Source of the DNA: Ferrigenium kumadai
Lineage (GTDB): Bacteria > Pseudomonadota > Gammaproteobacteria > Burkholderiales > Gallionellaceae
Length of the DNA stretch: 64,000 nt
Direction of reading: 5' to 3'
NCBI RefSeq assembly: GCF_018324385.1
Contig: NZ_AP019536.1
Coordinates: forward strand, 248,001 to 312,000
Part shown: piece by piece, positions 1 to 9,983 of the stretch
Layout of the letters: each line of letters starts with the position of its first letter
Position numbering within the stretch: the stretch's first letter is position 1
Notes under the pieces: model-generated
Seen by the model: the letters and a program-made list of their open reading frames with translations, nothing else
The model's database searches: none
What the model was told of the DNA's origin: nothing
Position numbers and translations under genes: made by a program

Positions 1-66
1 GGGGTGCCACACGGCGGCGAGGCTGCGCGCAAGAAGATCGGCGTTGTTTTGAGTTGAGTCTGACAT
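1..66 (-). CDS. bioA: Adenosylmethionine-8-amino-7-oxononanoate aminotransferase, N-terminal 22 codons only (partial)
   Basis: The reverse strand opens with an ATG at 66 and reads through the window edge without a stop. The 22 visible residues end in LLARSLAAVWHP, which matches the start of BioA proteins, where a WHPxTQM motif follows an N-terminal helix. BioA makes 7,8-diaminopelargonate in biotin synthesis. It is divergent from the epimerase gene at 154, so the 87 bp between them should hold both promoters. The identification rests on a short N-terminus only. Confidence 0.55.
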   Translation of the reverse strand, partial: MSDSTQNNADLLARSLAAVWHP

Positions 67-153
67 GCGCGGAATCATAACGGGTTTTGCTTATTGCCAG
101 CAGCCCGATGTTTGGATAGCCTGCTCCCTGATAAACCTCAGGCGGGAGCGGAT

Positions 154-1053
154 ATGCGCATTCTCATCACGGGCGGAACCGGGCTGATCGGCCGGCATCT
201 GTGCAAGGCATTGCTGGCAGAGGGCCACGAACTCACGGTATTCAGCCGCAAGCCCGAGACCATTCCGCTCAAGTGCGGTGCCGGGGTGCATGCCATTGGG
301 TCGCTGGACGAGTGGCTGCCCGAGCGGGCTTTCGATGCGGTGATCAACCTGGCGGGCGAATCTATCGTCGATGCACCCTGGACGCAGCTGCGCAAGCAGG
401 TGCTGTGGCAGAGCCGTATCACCCTGACCGGTGAACTGGTGCGCCATATCGCCGCTGCGGAGCAGAAGCCGGCGGTGTTGCTGAGCGGCTCGGCGGTCGG
501 CTATTACGGCGATCGCGGTAGTGCCACGCTGGACGAGACGGTGCCCCCAGGGATGAATTTCCCTGCGCAGTTGTGCAAGGCCTGGGAAGATGCCGCGCGC
601 GGCGCCGAGCGCGCAGGGGTGCGGGTATGTCTGCTGCGCACCGGCCTGATATTGAGCAAGGAAGGCGGCCTGCTGGGGAGCATGCTGCTGCCGTTCCGGC
701 TCGGCCTGGGGGCAAAGATAGGCGACGGCGAGCAGTGGTTGAGCTGGGTGCATATCGACGATTACGTGGCGATGGTGCTCACGTTGTTGCGCGACCCGCA
801 AGCCAGCGGGGCATACAACATGACTGCGCCGCATCCTGTCACCAATTCGGAATTCACCTCCACGCTGGCGGCGGAGCTGGGGCGTCCGGCTCCCTTCGTC
901 GCGCCGGCGGCATTGCTCCGGCTGGGCATGGGCGAACGCGCCAGTCTGCTGCTGGAGGGGCAGCGGGTGTTGCCGAAAAGGATGCAGGCCGCACAATATC
1001 ATTTCGCCCACCCCGATCTGATGAACGCTTTGCACGATTTGCTGTCCGATTGA
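154..1053 (+). CDS. TIGR01777-family NAD-dependent epimerase, YfcH-like
   Basis: A 299-residue short-chain dehydrogenase/reductase-type protein. The Rossmann nucleotide motif GGTGLIGRH lies at about residues 7-15 and the GYYGDRG segment holding the usual active-site tyrosine at about 135. The C-terminal part has the DUF1731-like helical ending (PKRMQAAQYHFAHPDL). E. coli YfcH and the plant SulA proteins belong to this family; the substrate is unknown. The ATG at 154 is preferred over the in-frame ATG at 94 because GGGAG stands just before it and the Rossmann fold begins at residue 2. The gene is monocistronic and divergent from bioA. Confidence 0.85.
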   Translation: MRILITGGTGLIGRHLCKALLAEGHELTVFSRKPETIPLKCGAGVHAIGSLDEWLPERAFDAVINLAGESIVDAPWTQLRKQVLWQSRITLTGELVRHIAAAEQKPAVLLSGSAVGYYGDRGSATLDETVPPGMNFPAQLCKAWEDAARGAERAGVRVCLLRTGLILSKEGGLLGSMLLPFRLGLGAKIGDGEQWLSWVHIDDYVAMVLTLLRDPQASGAYNMTAPHPVTNSEFTSTLAAELGRPAPFVAPAALLRLGMGERASLLLEGQRVLPKRMQAAQYHFAHPDLMNALHDLLSD

Positions 1054-1156
1054 CGCGATTGCATGCTGCGGCCCGAAACGGGCGTGGCTTTCAGTATTAC
1101 CTCATCTGTGGCATTCTTCGCATCTTGCCTTGACCCGGGCGGTCATGGCCTGAGTG

Positions 1157-1181
1157 ATTATTTCTGACCCCTTTTGTTAAT
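1157..1181 (-). repeat. R4-type GGGGTCAG tag, minus orientation
   Basis: Read on the minus strand this segment is AAAGGGGTCAGAAATAAT, one of several dispersed GGGGTCAG/GGGGACAG tags in the window (see 29029, 31187, 32651, 41274, 43204). It sits in the 5' flank of the nitronate monooxygenase-like gene. Tags of this kind resemble the ends of REP/IS200-like repeat units, but no transposase is present here. Confidence 0.4.
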
Positions 1182-1286
1182 ATATTGAAGGAAGTCCTTG
1201 ATAGTCATGGAAAGCGGTTCGTGCCGCGCAGTGGATTGATTATTAGAGACTCCCTGAATCAAGGGGGGCAGTTGGAGGAAGTGGCA

Positions 1287-2540
1287 ATGAAACGAGTGGA
1301 TGATTTCCGTCTGCGCTTCGGCAAGCGTGAGCTGGTGCCGATCATGATCGGCGGGATGGGCGTGGACATCTCCACTGCGGAACTGGCCCTGGAGGCCGCG
1401 CGCCTGGGCGGCATCGGCCATATCTCCGACGCGATGTTGCCGACCGTCACCGACCGCCTCTACGACACCGACTTCGTCAAGACCAAACTCCAGCAGTACA
1501 AGTACAACATCGAGAACGCCGACAAGGCGGCGGTGAAGTTCGACCTCGGCCATATCGCCGAGTCCACACGCCTGCACGTGAGCAAGACCATGGAAGCCAA
1601 GCGCGGCGAAGGCATGGTGTTCATCAACTGCATGGAAAAGCTCACCATGAACGCACCGCGCGAGACCCTGACGGTGCGCCTGCGCAGCGCGCTGGATGCG
1701 GGCATCGACGGCATCACGCTCGCGGCCGGCCTGCACCTCGGTTCTTTCGCCATGATCGAAGACCATCCGCGCTTCCGCGACGCCAAGCTGGGCATCATCG
1801 TCTCCAGTCTGCGCGCGCTGCAGCTGTTCCTGCGCAAGAACGCGCGCACCAACCGCCTGCCAGACTACGTCGTGGTGGAAGGCCCGCTCGCGGGCGGCCA
1901 TTTGGGCTTCGGTCTGGACGACTGGATGAAGTACGACCTGCGCACCATCACTCAGGAGGTGCTGGACTTCCTCAAGGCCGAGCAACTCGACATCCCGGTG
2001 ATCCCCGCAGGCGGAATCTTCACCGGCACCGACGCGACCAACTTCCTGGAGATGGGGGCTGCCGCGGTCCAGGTGGCGACGCGCTTCACCGTGGCGGACG
2101 AATGCGGCCTGCCCAAGGACGTACAGCAGGAATACTTCAAGGCCAGCGAGAGCGACATCGAAGTCAACGGCGTGTCGCCGACCGGCTACCCGATGCGCAT
2201 GCTGAAGAACAGCCCGGCCATCGGTTCCGGCATCCGTCCCGGATGTGAGGCCTACGGCTACATCCTGGATGCCAACGGTCGCTGTGCCTATGTCGATTCC
2301 TACAACCGCGAAGTGGCGGCCCATCCGGACGAGAAGAAGATCCAGGTCTTCGACAAGACCTGTCTGTGCACCCACATGCGCAACTTCAAGCTGTGGACCT
2401 GCGGCCACTACACCTACAAGCTGAAGGACACCACGAATAAGCTGGCCGACGGCAGCTATCAGGTGCTGTCCGCGGAGCACATCTTCCGCGACTACCAGTT
2501 CAGCACCGACAACAAGATCGCACTGCCCGAAAAGGCATAA
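1287..2540 (+). CDS. Nitronate monooxygenase-family FMN enzyme (2-nitropropane dioxygenase-like)
   Basis: A 417-residue TIM-barrel flavoprotein. Family motifs are visible: MIGGMGVDIST near residue 18, the GGHLGFG segment around 200, the phosphate-binding IPVIPAGGIFTGTDA near 238 and MGAAAVQVATRF near 258. Such enzymes oxidise nitronates or act as FMN-dependent oxidoreductases in the cytoplasm. The C-terminal third (CLCTHMRNFKLWTC) carries a cysteine group not found in short family members and might bind a metal. The ATG at 1287 has GGAGGA 7-12 bases upstream, so the in-frame extension to 1185 is not used. Confidence 0.8.
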   Translation: MKRVDDFRLRFGKRELVPIMIGGMGVDISTAELALEAARLGGIGHISDAMLPTVTDRLYDTDFVKTKLQQYKYNIENADKAAVKFDLGHIAESTRLHVSKTMEAKRGEGMVFINCMEKLTMNAPRETLTVRLRSALDAGIDGITLAAGLHLGSFAMIEDHPRFRDAKLGIIVSSLRALQLFLRKNARTNRLPDYVVVEGPLAGGHLGFGLDDWMKYDLRTITQEVLDFLKAEQLDIPVIPAGGIFTGTDATNFLEMGAAAVQVATRFTVADECGLPKDVQQEYFKASESDIEVNGVSPTGYPMRMLKNSPAIGSGIRPGCEAYGYILDANGRCAYVDSYNREVAAHPDEKKIQVFDKTCLCTHMRNFKLWTCGHYTYKLKDTTNKLADGSYQVLSAEHIFRDYQFSTDNKIALPEKA

Positions 2541-2704
2541 CGCTTTCCTTCTCTATTGCGGTGCCGGGCTCGGTGCCGCAATCGCAAAAACTATCCAGTT
2601 TAGGCTATTGGCCCGGCCCCGGCAGGAGGGGGCTGGGTGCGCTTCAGCTGCGATTTCCCTGCCTTGCTTGATCGCCTCCCTGCAAAAATAAGCAGTACGC
2701 CGTA

Positions 2705-2731
2705 CTTGAAAAGGGAGGAGGCTGCCCCTAT
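2705..2731 (+). promoter_or_regulatory. Sigma-32 (RpoH) heat-shock promoter of groESL
   Basis: CTTGAAA at 2705-2711 and CCCCTAT at 2725-2731 are separated by 13 bases. This matches the RpoH consensus (CTTGAAA, 11-16 bases, CCCCATnT) closely. Transcription would start just downstream, inside the CIRCE operator at 2734. Confidence 0.75.
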
Positions 2732-2733
2732 CA

Positions 2734-2760
2734 TTAGCAGTCGCTAGCGGGGAGTGCTAA
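2734..2760 (+). promoter_or_regulatory. CIRCE operator (HrcA repressor site)
   Basis: TTAGCAGTC (2734-2742), a 9-base spacer and GAGTGCTAA (2752-2760) form the CIRCE inverted repeat, with one departure from the consensus left arm TTAGCACTC. HrcA binding here would block the sigma-32 promoter immediately upstream, so groESL should be under dual positive and negative heat-shock control. Confidence 0.88.
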
Positions 2761-2806
2761 CCAGCGACTTGGCTGGCGTAGTTGGCCAGCTTAGTCGAAT
2801 GGCCAT
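2758..2806 (-). repeat. R1 dispersed element, copy 1 (groES leader)
   Basis: On the minus strand it runs from GCCATTCGACTAAG to CCAAGTCGCTGGTTA, with a central GCTGGCCAACTACGCCAGC inverted repeat. The same ~49 bp unit recurs at 6905, 9132, 24445 and 61876. Here it touches the right arm of CIRCE and lies in the predicted 5' untranslated region of groES. Confidence 0.8.
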
Positions 2807-2881
2807 GCAGCGCTAAGAAATGTCTGCACTGAATATCCCGCTTCCGCATTTGATTAACCCACTGATTCAGGAGAACTAAGA

Positions 2882-3172
2882 ATGAAAATTCGTCCTTTGC
2901 ACGATCGCGTCATCGTCAAGCGTATGGAAGCAGAAACCAAGACTGCATCTGGAATCATTATTCCCGATGCGGCTACCGAGAAGCCCGATCAAGGCGTAGT
3001 TGTTGCGGTGGGCAACGGCAAGATCGGTGATGACGGCAAGGTGCGTCCGATGAACGTGAAGGTCGGTGACAGAGTGATGTTCGCTAAAGTATATGGTCAG
3101 GACTTCAAGATGGACGGGGTCGAACTTCTGCAGATGCGCGAAGAAGACATCATTGGCGTGATCGAAGCCTAA
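2882..3172 (+). CDS. groES: Co-chaperonin GroES
   Basis: 96 residues, the normal length for GroES, beginning [16 protein letters not shown] and containing the mobile-loop region (about residues 16-33, [11 protein letters not shown]) and the C-terminal [10 protein letters not shown]. It caps the GroEL ring during ATP-dependent protein folding in the cytoplasm. CAGGAGAA lies just upstream of the ATG. It is the first gene of a two-gene operon with groEL and is preceded by a sigma-32 promoter, a CIRCE operator and an R1 repeat in its leader. Confidence 0.98.
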   Translation: MKIRPLHDRVIVKRMEAETKTASGIIIPDAATEKPDQGVVVAVGNGKIGDDGKVRPMNVKVGDRVMFAKVYGQDFKMDGVELLQMREEDIIGVIEA

Positions 3173-3181
3173 GACGCGTAG

Positions 3182-4895
<1,714 letters not shown>

Positions 4896-4924
4896 TAGAA
4901 CCTACCGGTTCTACTGCTGCAAAA

Positions 4925-4957
4925 ACAAACCCCGCTTCGGCGGGGTTTGTTATTTTT
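4925..4957 (+). terminator. Rho-independent terminator of groESL
   Basis: ACAAACCCCGC and GCGGGGTTTGT form a perfect 11-bp stem around a TTCG tetraloop, followed by TATTTTTC. The descending arm overlaps the -35 box of the tRNA-Phe promoter. Confidence 0.92.
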
Positions 4958-4974
4958 CTGGATATCGGTATAAT
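4947..4974 (+). promoter_or_regulatory. Sigma-70 promoter of tRNA-Phe
   Basis: TTGTTA (4947-4952) and a perfect TATAAT (4969-4974) are 16 bases apart. The GC-rich GCGCGGC just after the -10 box resembles the discriminator of stringently controlled stable-RNA promoters. The transcript would begin about 50 bases before the tRNA. Confidence 0.65.
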
Positions 4975-5029
4975 GCGCGGCTCTTCGGATCGTCGCAGAA
5001 CATGACTGATCCGGATCAAGAAGAAAAAT

Positions 5030-5105
5030 GGCTCGGTAGCTCAGTTGGTAGAGCAGCGGATTGAAAATCCGCGTGTCGGTGGTTCGATTCCGCCCCGAGC
5101 CACCA
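5030..5105 (+). tRNA. tRNA-Phe (GAA anticodon)
   Basis: A 76-base cloverleaf. The acceptor stem GGCTCGG pairs with CCGAGCC and is followed by A and an encoded CCA. The anticodon stem GCGGA/TCCGC encloses the loop TTGAAAA, giving anticodon GAA for phenylalanine. The D-loop (AGCTCAGTTGGTAGAGC) and T-loop (GGTTCGATTCC) are canonical. Confidence 0.97.
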
Positions 5106-5112
5106 GATAAAG

Positions 5113-5143
5113 ATGCCCGACTCGTTCGGGCATTTGTTTTTTT
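5113..5143 (+). terminator. Rho-independent terminator after tRNA-Phe
   Basis: ATGCCCGA (5113-5120) and TCGGGCAT (5126-5133) pair around CTCGT and are followed by TTGTTTTTTT. The hairpin contains an upstream in-frame ATG of prfC, which argues that the prfC start is the later ATG at 5161. Confidence 0.88.
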
Positions 5144-5160
5144 CGGGTTGCCCATTGCAT

Positions 5161-6810
5161 ATGACCGATCAAGTGAACGACAACACAGCTCCAGATACGT
5201 CCGCTCCCGCAGCGGATGGTGGCGTCGCGCGCGAGGTCAAACGCCGCCGCACCTTCGCGATCATCTCCCACCCCGACGCGGGTAAGACCACGCTGACCGA
5301 AAAGCTGCTGCTGTTCGGCGGTGCGATCCAGATGGCGGGTACGGTGAAGGCGCGCAAGAGCGGTCGCCACGCGACTTCCGACTGGCTGGAGATCGAAAAG
5401 CAGCGCGGCATCTCGGTGGCCAGCTCGGTGATGCAGTTCGCCTACGACGATTGCGTCATCAACCTGCTCGACACCCCCGGCCACCAGGACTTCTCCGAGG
5501 ATACCTACCGCGTGCTGACCGCGGTGGACGCGGCGGTGATGGTGGTGGACGCGGCCAAGGGCGTGGAAGCGCAGACCATCAAGCTGCTCGAGGTGTGCCG
5601 TCTGCGCAACACGCCCATCATCACCTTCATCAACAAGATGGACCGCGAGGTGCGCGAGCCGCTGGAGGTGCTGGACGAGATCGAGTCGGTGCTGAAGATC
5701 CACTGCGCGCCGGTGACCTGGCCCATCGGTATGGGCAAGCGTTTCCAGGGCGTGTATCACCTGCTGAACGACGAAGTGATGCGTTTCACCCCCGGCGAAG
5801 AGAAAGCCGATCAGGAAGTCGAAGTGCTGAAGGGCGCGCAGATCGACAAGCTGACCGAGCAATGCCCGAGCGAGATGCAGACCATGCGCGACGAAACCGA
5901 ACTGGTCATGGGCGCGGGCGCTTCGTTCGACTTGGAGGAATTCCTCAAGGGCAAGCAGACCCCGGTGTTCTTCGGTTCCGGTATCAACAACTTCGGCGTG
6001 CGCGAAGTGCTGCGCGCGCTGGTCGACTGGGCGCCCTCGCCGCTTCCGCGCGAGACCGACAAGCGCATGGTGCGTCCGGACGAGCCCGCGTTCACCGGCT
6101 TTGTGTTCAAGATCCAGGCCAACATGGACCCGAACCACCGCGACCGCATCGCGTTCATGCGCGTGTGTTCCGGCCGCTACAGCCCGGGCATGAAGGTCAA
6201 GCACCGCCGCACCGGCAAGGAGATGAAGCTGGCCAACGCGGTCACCTTCATGGCCAACGAACGCACCCGCATGGACGAGGCTTACGCCGGCGACATCATC
6301 GGCGTGCACAACCACGGCCAGCTGCAGATCGGCGACGTGCTGACCGAAGGCGAAGCGCTGACCTTCAAGGGCATCCCGTACTTTGCGCCGGAGCTGTTCA
6401 GCCGCGCACGTCTGCGCGACCCGATGAAGGCCAAGCAGCTGGAGAAGGGGCTGCGCCAGCTCGGCGAAGAAGGCGCGGTGCAGGTGTTCTTGCCGCTGGT
6501 GGACAACACGCCGCTGATTGGCGCCGTCGGCCAGCTGCAGTTCGAAGTGGTCGAACATCGCCTGAAGGACGAGTACGGCGTGGACGCGGTGTTCGAACGC
6601 GCCGGCATCCACACCGCGCGCTGGGTGACCTGCCCCGATGCGAACCACCTCAACGAGTTCGTCAAGGCGAACCAGGGTCGCCTGGCCAAGGACGTGGACG
6701 GCAACTACGCATATCTCGCAGACACCGGCGTGAACCTGCGCCTTGCGCAGGAGCGCTGGCCCAAGGTGCAGTTCCACGCGACGCGTGAGCACGGCCAGCA
6801 ACTCGGCTAA
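5161..6810 (+). CDS. prfC: Peptide chain release factor 3 (RF3 GTPase)
   Basis: 549 residues. The G-domain motifs are in order: HPDAGKTT (about residues 37-44), the switch I segment [19 protein letters not shown] and NKMDRE. The domain II and RF3-specific C-terminal region follow. RF3 recycles RF1/RF2 from the ribosome after peptide release. The start at 5161 is chosen because the upstream ATG at 5113 falls inside the tRNA terminator; no strong Shine-Dalgarno site is seen. A repeat element (R2) begins immediately after the stop codon. Confidence 0.96.
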   Translation: MTDQVNDNTAPDTSAPAADGGVAREVKRRRTFAIISHPDAGKTTLTEKLLLFGGAIQMAGTVKARKSGRHATSDWLEIEKQRGISVASSVMQFAYDDCVINLLDTPGHQDFSEDTYRVLTAVDAAVMVVDAAKGVEAQTIKLLEVCRLRNTPIITFINKMDREVREPLEVLDEIESVLKIHCAPVTWPIGMGKRFQGVYHLLNDEVMRFTPGEEKADQEVEVLKGAQIDKLTEQCPSEMQTMRDETELVMGAGASFDLEEFLKGKQTPVFFGSGINNFGVREVLRALVDWAPSPLPRETDKRMVRPDEPAFTGFVFKIQANMDPNHRDRIAFMRVCSGRYSPGMKVKHRRTGKEMKLANAVTFMANERTRMDEAYAGDIIGVHNHGQLQIGDVLTEGEALTFKGIPYFAPELFSRARLRDPMKAKQLEKGLRQLGEEGAVQVFLPLVDNTPLIGAVGQLQFEVVEHRLKDEYGVDAVFERAGIHTARWVTCPDANHLNEFVKANQGRLAKDVDGNYAYLADTGVNLRLAQERWPKVQFHATREHGQQLG

Positions 6811-7008
6811 CCGGCTGTTGTAAAACTACTGCGGTGGCCATCTGCGGCGTTGCGCGGTACTCGCTTTCTCGCCTACCTAAGAGGTATGTCTCGGTCGCTG
6901 CGTTGACCAGCGACTTGGCTGGCGTTGTTTGTCAGCTTAGTCGAATGGCCATGCAAAGCTCCGTGCGCCTTGCATCTGGCCATCCTCGCTACGTTTTCCA
7001 ACAGCCGG
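6811..7008 (+). repeat. R2 inverted-repeat element, copy A, with an R1 insertion
   Basis: The ends CCGGCTGTTGTAAAAC and GTTTTCCAACAGCCGG are terminal inverted repeats. The interior shares about 130 bases with copy B at 61843 (CATCTGCGGCGTTGCGCGG, CTCGCCTACC, GGTATGTCTCG, CGTGCGCCTTGCA, CATCCTCGCTACG). Copy A has 56 extra bases at 6905-6960 holding an R1 element that copy B lacks at this point. It fills most of the 330-bp gap between prfC and potA. Confidence 0.8.
6905..6952 (-). repeat. R1 dispersed element, copy 2 (nested in R2)
   Basis: Begins ACCAGCGACTTGGCTGGCG and ends TTAGTCGAATGGCCAT, the reverse orientation of the copies at 9132, 24445 and 61876. The flanks CGCTGCGTT and CCGTGCGCC are adjacent in R2 copy B, so this copy looks inserted. 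Confidence 0.8.
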
Positions 7009-7035
7009 ACTTGGGTAAGGTATTCACCTACCCTG

Positions 7036-7065
7036 AAAGGCTTGCCATGGCGGCAAGCCTTTTTT
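7036..7065. terminator. Bidirectional rho-independent terminator between prfC and potA
   Basis: AAAGGCTTGCC (7036-7046) and GGCAAGCCTTT (7052-7062) form an 11-bp stem with a 5-base loop, followed by TTT on the plus strand. It ends the prfC transcript before the transporter operon. Confidence 0.85.
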
Positions 7066-7140
7066 ACTAGGGGAAACCCCTTATTCCCGCGCCACCGCTG
7101 ATTAGGTATTGTCTGCCCAGGCAATCACGGGTAATCCGCC

Positions 7141-8223
7141 ATGGCACTACTCGAACTCAGGAACGTCACTCGCCGCTTCGGCGATTTCGTCGCGGTTGAC
7201 GACGTCAGCCTGAGCATAGAGGCGGGGGAATTCTTCACCCTGCTTGGTCCCTCCGGCAGCGGCAAGACCACCATCCTGCGCATGATCGCCGGTTTCGACC
7301 TGCCCGACGCGGGGCAGATCCTGCTCGACGGCAGGGATCTTGTTGCCACCCCGGCGGAGAAGCGCCCCATCCATACCGTATTCCAGAGCTATGCGTTGTT
7401 TCCGCACATGACGGTCGCAGACAACATCGCATTCCCGCTCAAGATGGCACACCACGATACCGCGGAGATCAGCCGGCGCGTGGCCGGCGAGCTGGAACAG
7501 GTGCGCCTGTCCGGCAAGGCGCACGCCTACCCGCACGAAATCTCCGGCGGTGAGAAGCAGCGCGTCGCGCTGGCGCGCGCACTGGTCAACCGACCGCGCC
7601 TGCTGTTGCTCGACGAATCGCTGGGGGCGCTGGATGCCAAGCTGCGCGAGGAGATGCAGGTCGAGCTGATCAACCTCCAGCGCGAAGTCGGCATCACCTT
7701 CGTGTTCGTCACCCACGCGCAGGTCGAGGCGCTTGCACTGTCGCACCGCATCGCGGTGATGAACCACGGCAGAGTGGAGCAGGTGGACGAACCGTCGCGG
7801 CTGTACGGCTTTCCAAAGAACCGCTTCGTCGCCGACTTCATCGGGAACATCAACATGATCGAGGCGCGGGTGGAGGAAGCCGGCCACGGCCATTTGCGCC
7901 TTGCCGCCGGCCTGGGCGAGATCATCGCACCGCCGCTGGCAGGTGCATCGACCGGAGACAAGGGCGTGTACGCCATCCGCCCGGAACAGGTGCGCATCGG
8001 CGTGCACGGTGAACTGACCGAACTGAAGAACCACTTCGAGGGCGAGGTGCACAGCCTGCTGTATCAGGGCGACGTCAGCGTGTATCGCGTCAGGCTCGCG
8101 AACGGTGCGATGATCGAGGCGCTGCTCCCCAATTCCGCGCCGGGACGCGCCGAGCTGTTCGAGGCCGGCGATGCGGTCAAGGTGGGCTGGCGTCACGATG
8201 CGGGGATGTTCCTCAATGACTGA
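7141..8223 (+). CDS. potA: Polyamine (spermidine/putrescine) ABC transporter, ATP-binding subunit
   Basis: 360 residues. The ABC motifs are Walker A GPSGSGKTT (about 37), signature SGGEKQRVALARA (about 136), Walker B LLLLDESLGALD and H-loop VTHAQVEAL. The DESLxALD form, rather than DEP, is the one known in PotA. The C-terminal third is the TOBE regulatory domain. It energises polyamine uptake with PotB and PotC. Its stop overlaps the potB start by 8 bases (ATGACTGA), showing an operon. No clear ribosome site precedes the ATG at 7141. Confidence 0.93.
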   Translation: MALLELRNVTRRFGDFVAVDDVSLSIEAGEFFTLLGPSGSGKTTILRMIAGFDLPDAGQILLDGRDLVATPAEKRPIHTVFQSYALFPHMTVADNIAFPLKMAHHDTAEISRRVAGELEQVRLSGKAHAYPHEISGGEKQRVALARALVNRPRLLLLDESLGALDAKLREEMQVELINLQREVGITFVFVTHAQVEALALSHRIAVMNHGRVEQVDEPSRLYGFPKNRFVADFIGNINMIEARVEEAGHGHLRLAAGLGEIIAPPLAGASTGDKGVYAIRPEQVRIGVHGELTELKNHFEGEVHSLLYQGDVSVYRVRLANGAMIEALLPNSAPGRAELFEAGDAVKVGWRHDAGMFLND

Positions 8224-9127
8224 CATGCGCGCCCCGCCTGCGCCCGGCACCCGCCTCACCAAATGGCTGGTGAGCGGCCCTCCGCTATTGTTCCTGTTGC
8301 TGCTCGTGGCAGCACCCGGTGTGATCACCATGCTCGCCTCGTTCCGTTATCCCGGCGAATTCGGCGGGCTGGCCCCGCTGGTCGCCGCAGACCCGCAGAC
8401 CCTGCAGGGCATGACGCTGGAGACATACCAGTTCTTCTTCAGCGACTTCATCTACACCGAGGTGTTCATCAAGTCGTTGTTCATGGCGCTCGCCACGACG
8501 CTGATCTGTCTGGTGATGGCCTACCCGCTCGCCATGCTGATCGCACACAGTCCGAAGAAGAACCGCAATCTGATGGTGCTGCTGGTGGTGTTGCCGTTCA
8601 CCAGCAACTTCCTGATCGGAATCTATGCGTGGATGATCATTCTCGGCCCGCAATCGGCGCTGAGCCAGATGCTCAATGGTGTGCTCGGCGCATTCGGATT
8701 CGCGCCGGTGCACCTGCTGTTCTCGCCGTTCGCGGTGCTGGTCGCGCTGGTCTATGTGCATCTGCCATTCATGACGCTGCCGCTGTACACCAACCTGGAA
8801 AAACAAGAGCCGGCTTTGCTCGATGCGGCGCAGGACCTGGGCGCGAATGCCTGGCAACGATTCTGGCGTGTGACTTTTCCGCTGTCGCAGCCCGGCATCT
8901 TCGCCGGCTCTGCGCTGGTGTTCATCCCGGTGCTCGGCATGTTCGCGATTCCGGAACTGCTCGGCGGCACCGGCGATATGCTGGTCGGCAACCTCATCAA
9001 GGATCAGTTCCTCGGCACGCGCGACTGGCCGTTCGGCTCCACGCTGTCGATCCTGCTGACCGTCACCGTGCTGCTGATCGTCTGGCTCGCCGCCAAGCTG
9101 GCCGAACGCGGAGGCCGTTATGCTTAA
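8216..9127 (+). CDS. potB: Polyamine ABC transporter permease PotB
   Basis: 303 residues with a basic N-terminus and about six membrane helices; the EAA-loop contact motif for the ATPase (DAAQDLGANAWQRFWRVTFP) lies near residue 203. It forms the inner-membrane channel with PotC. The ATG at 8216 overlaps the end of potA, which fits translational coupling; the longer in-frame ORF from 8171 would lie wholly within potA. Its stop overlaps the potC start by 8 bases. Confidence 0.9.
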   Translation: MTDMRAPPAPGTRLTKWLVSGPPLLFLLLLVAAPGVITMLASFRYPGEFGGLAPLVAADPQTLQGMTLETYQFFFSDFIYTEVFIKSLFMALATTLICLVMAYPLAMLIAHSPKKNRNLMVLLVVLPFTSNFLIGIYAWMIILGPQSALSQMLNGVLGAFGFAPVHLLFSPFAVLVALVYVHLPFMTLPLYTNLEKQEPALLDAAQDLGANAWQRFWRVTFPLSQPGIFAGSALVFIPVLGMFAIPELLGGTGDMLVGNLIKDQFLGTRDWPFGSTLSILLTVTVLLIVWLAAKLAERGGRYA

Positions 9128-9983
9128 GCAAATAGCCATTCGACTAGGTCGTCAGAAAACGACAACCAAGTCGCTGGTTATGCGTAGCGCCGGACACAGG
9201 CTGACCGAGCGCCGCGGGCCTTGGGCGTGGGCCGCCGGGCTGGCGGCGTATGCCTTCCTTTACCTGCCGCTCACTATCGTCGTCGCCTACTCGTTCAACG
9301 ATTCTCGCCTGAATGCCGAATGGGTGGGCTTCACCTGGCATTGGTACCGGCTGCTCTTTGGAGACCAGGACATGCTGGTCGCTGCGGGCAACTCGCTGTT
9401 CATTGCGCTGATCGCCAGCTTGGCGGCCACGGTGCTCGGCACCATGGCGGGTATCGCCATGCAGCGCTACAAGGTCCGGGTGCTCACCTTTATGGTGCTG
9501 GCGCCGGTGGCGATGCCTGAGATATTGATCGGTGTGTCGCTGTTGTTGTTCTTCATCCAGGTGCTGAACCTCACCCTCGGGGTGCTTTCCGTCGTGCTTG
9601 CTCACATCACTTTCTCCATCGGCTTCGTCGCGGTGATCGTGCAGGCGCGGCTGGCCGCCATGGACGAGAGCCTGTTCGAGGCTGCACGCGACCTCGGCGC
9701 GTCGCCCTGGCAGACCTTCCGCCATGTCACTTTCCCGCTGATCCGCCCTGCGGTGATCGCGGGGGGGCTGATGGCGTTCACCCTGTCGATCGACGATTTC
9801 GTCATCACCTTCTTCACGGCCGGGGTCGGAGTGCAGACGCTGCCGCTGCGCATCTATTCGATGATCAAGATCGCTGTGACGCCGGAGGTGAATGCCGTAT
9901 CCACGCTGCTGATGATGCTCACGCTGACTCTGACCGTACTCGCCTCAAGATTTGCGCCCGATGTGCTGAGGGGAAAGACATGA
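9120..9983 (+). CDS. potC: Polyamine ABC transporter permease PotC, N-terminus encoded by a repeat
   Basis: 287 residues with about six membrane segments and the permease EAA motif (EAARDLGASPWQTFRHVTFP) near residue 182. It partners PotB. The ATG at 9120 has GGAGG 7 bases upstream and overlaps potB. Codons 5-21 (QIAIRLGRQKTTTKSLVM and neighbours) coincide with an R1 element, so a basic 17-residue extension appears to have been inserted in frame before the native start of the protein (MRSAGHRL at 9180). An internal ATG exists at 9180 but has no ribosome site. Confidence 0.9.
   Translation: MLKQIAIRLGRQKTTTKSLVMRSAGHRLTERRGPWAWAAGLAAYAFLYLPLTIVVAYSFNDSRLNAEWVGFTWHWYRLLFGDQDMLVAAGNSLFIALIASLAATVLGTMAGIAMQRYKVRVLTFMVLAPVAMPEILIGVSLLLFFIQVLNLTLGVLSVVLAHITFSIGFVAVIVQARLAAMDESLFEAARDLGASPWQTFRHVTFPLIRPAVIAGGLMAFTLSIDDFVITFFTAGVGVQTLPLRIYSMIKIAVTPEVNAVSTLLMMLTLTLTVLASRFAPDVLRGKT
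9132..9181 (+). repeat. R1 dispersed element, copy 3 (inside potC)
   Basis: Runs from ATAGCCATTCGACTAGG to CCAAGTCGCTGGTTAT with the inner repeat GTCGTC...GACAAC. It lies in the first 20 codons of potC and is open in the potC frame. Confidence 0.8.

Noticed and set aside
1158..2480. Minus-strand ORF of 440 codons
   Set aside because: It is antisense to the nitronate monooxygenase-like gene and lacks domain patterns.
5041..6801. Minus-strand ORF of 586 codons
   Set aside because: It is antisense to prfC and extends into tRNA-Phe; no motif is present.
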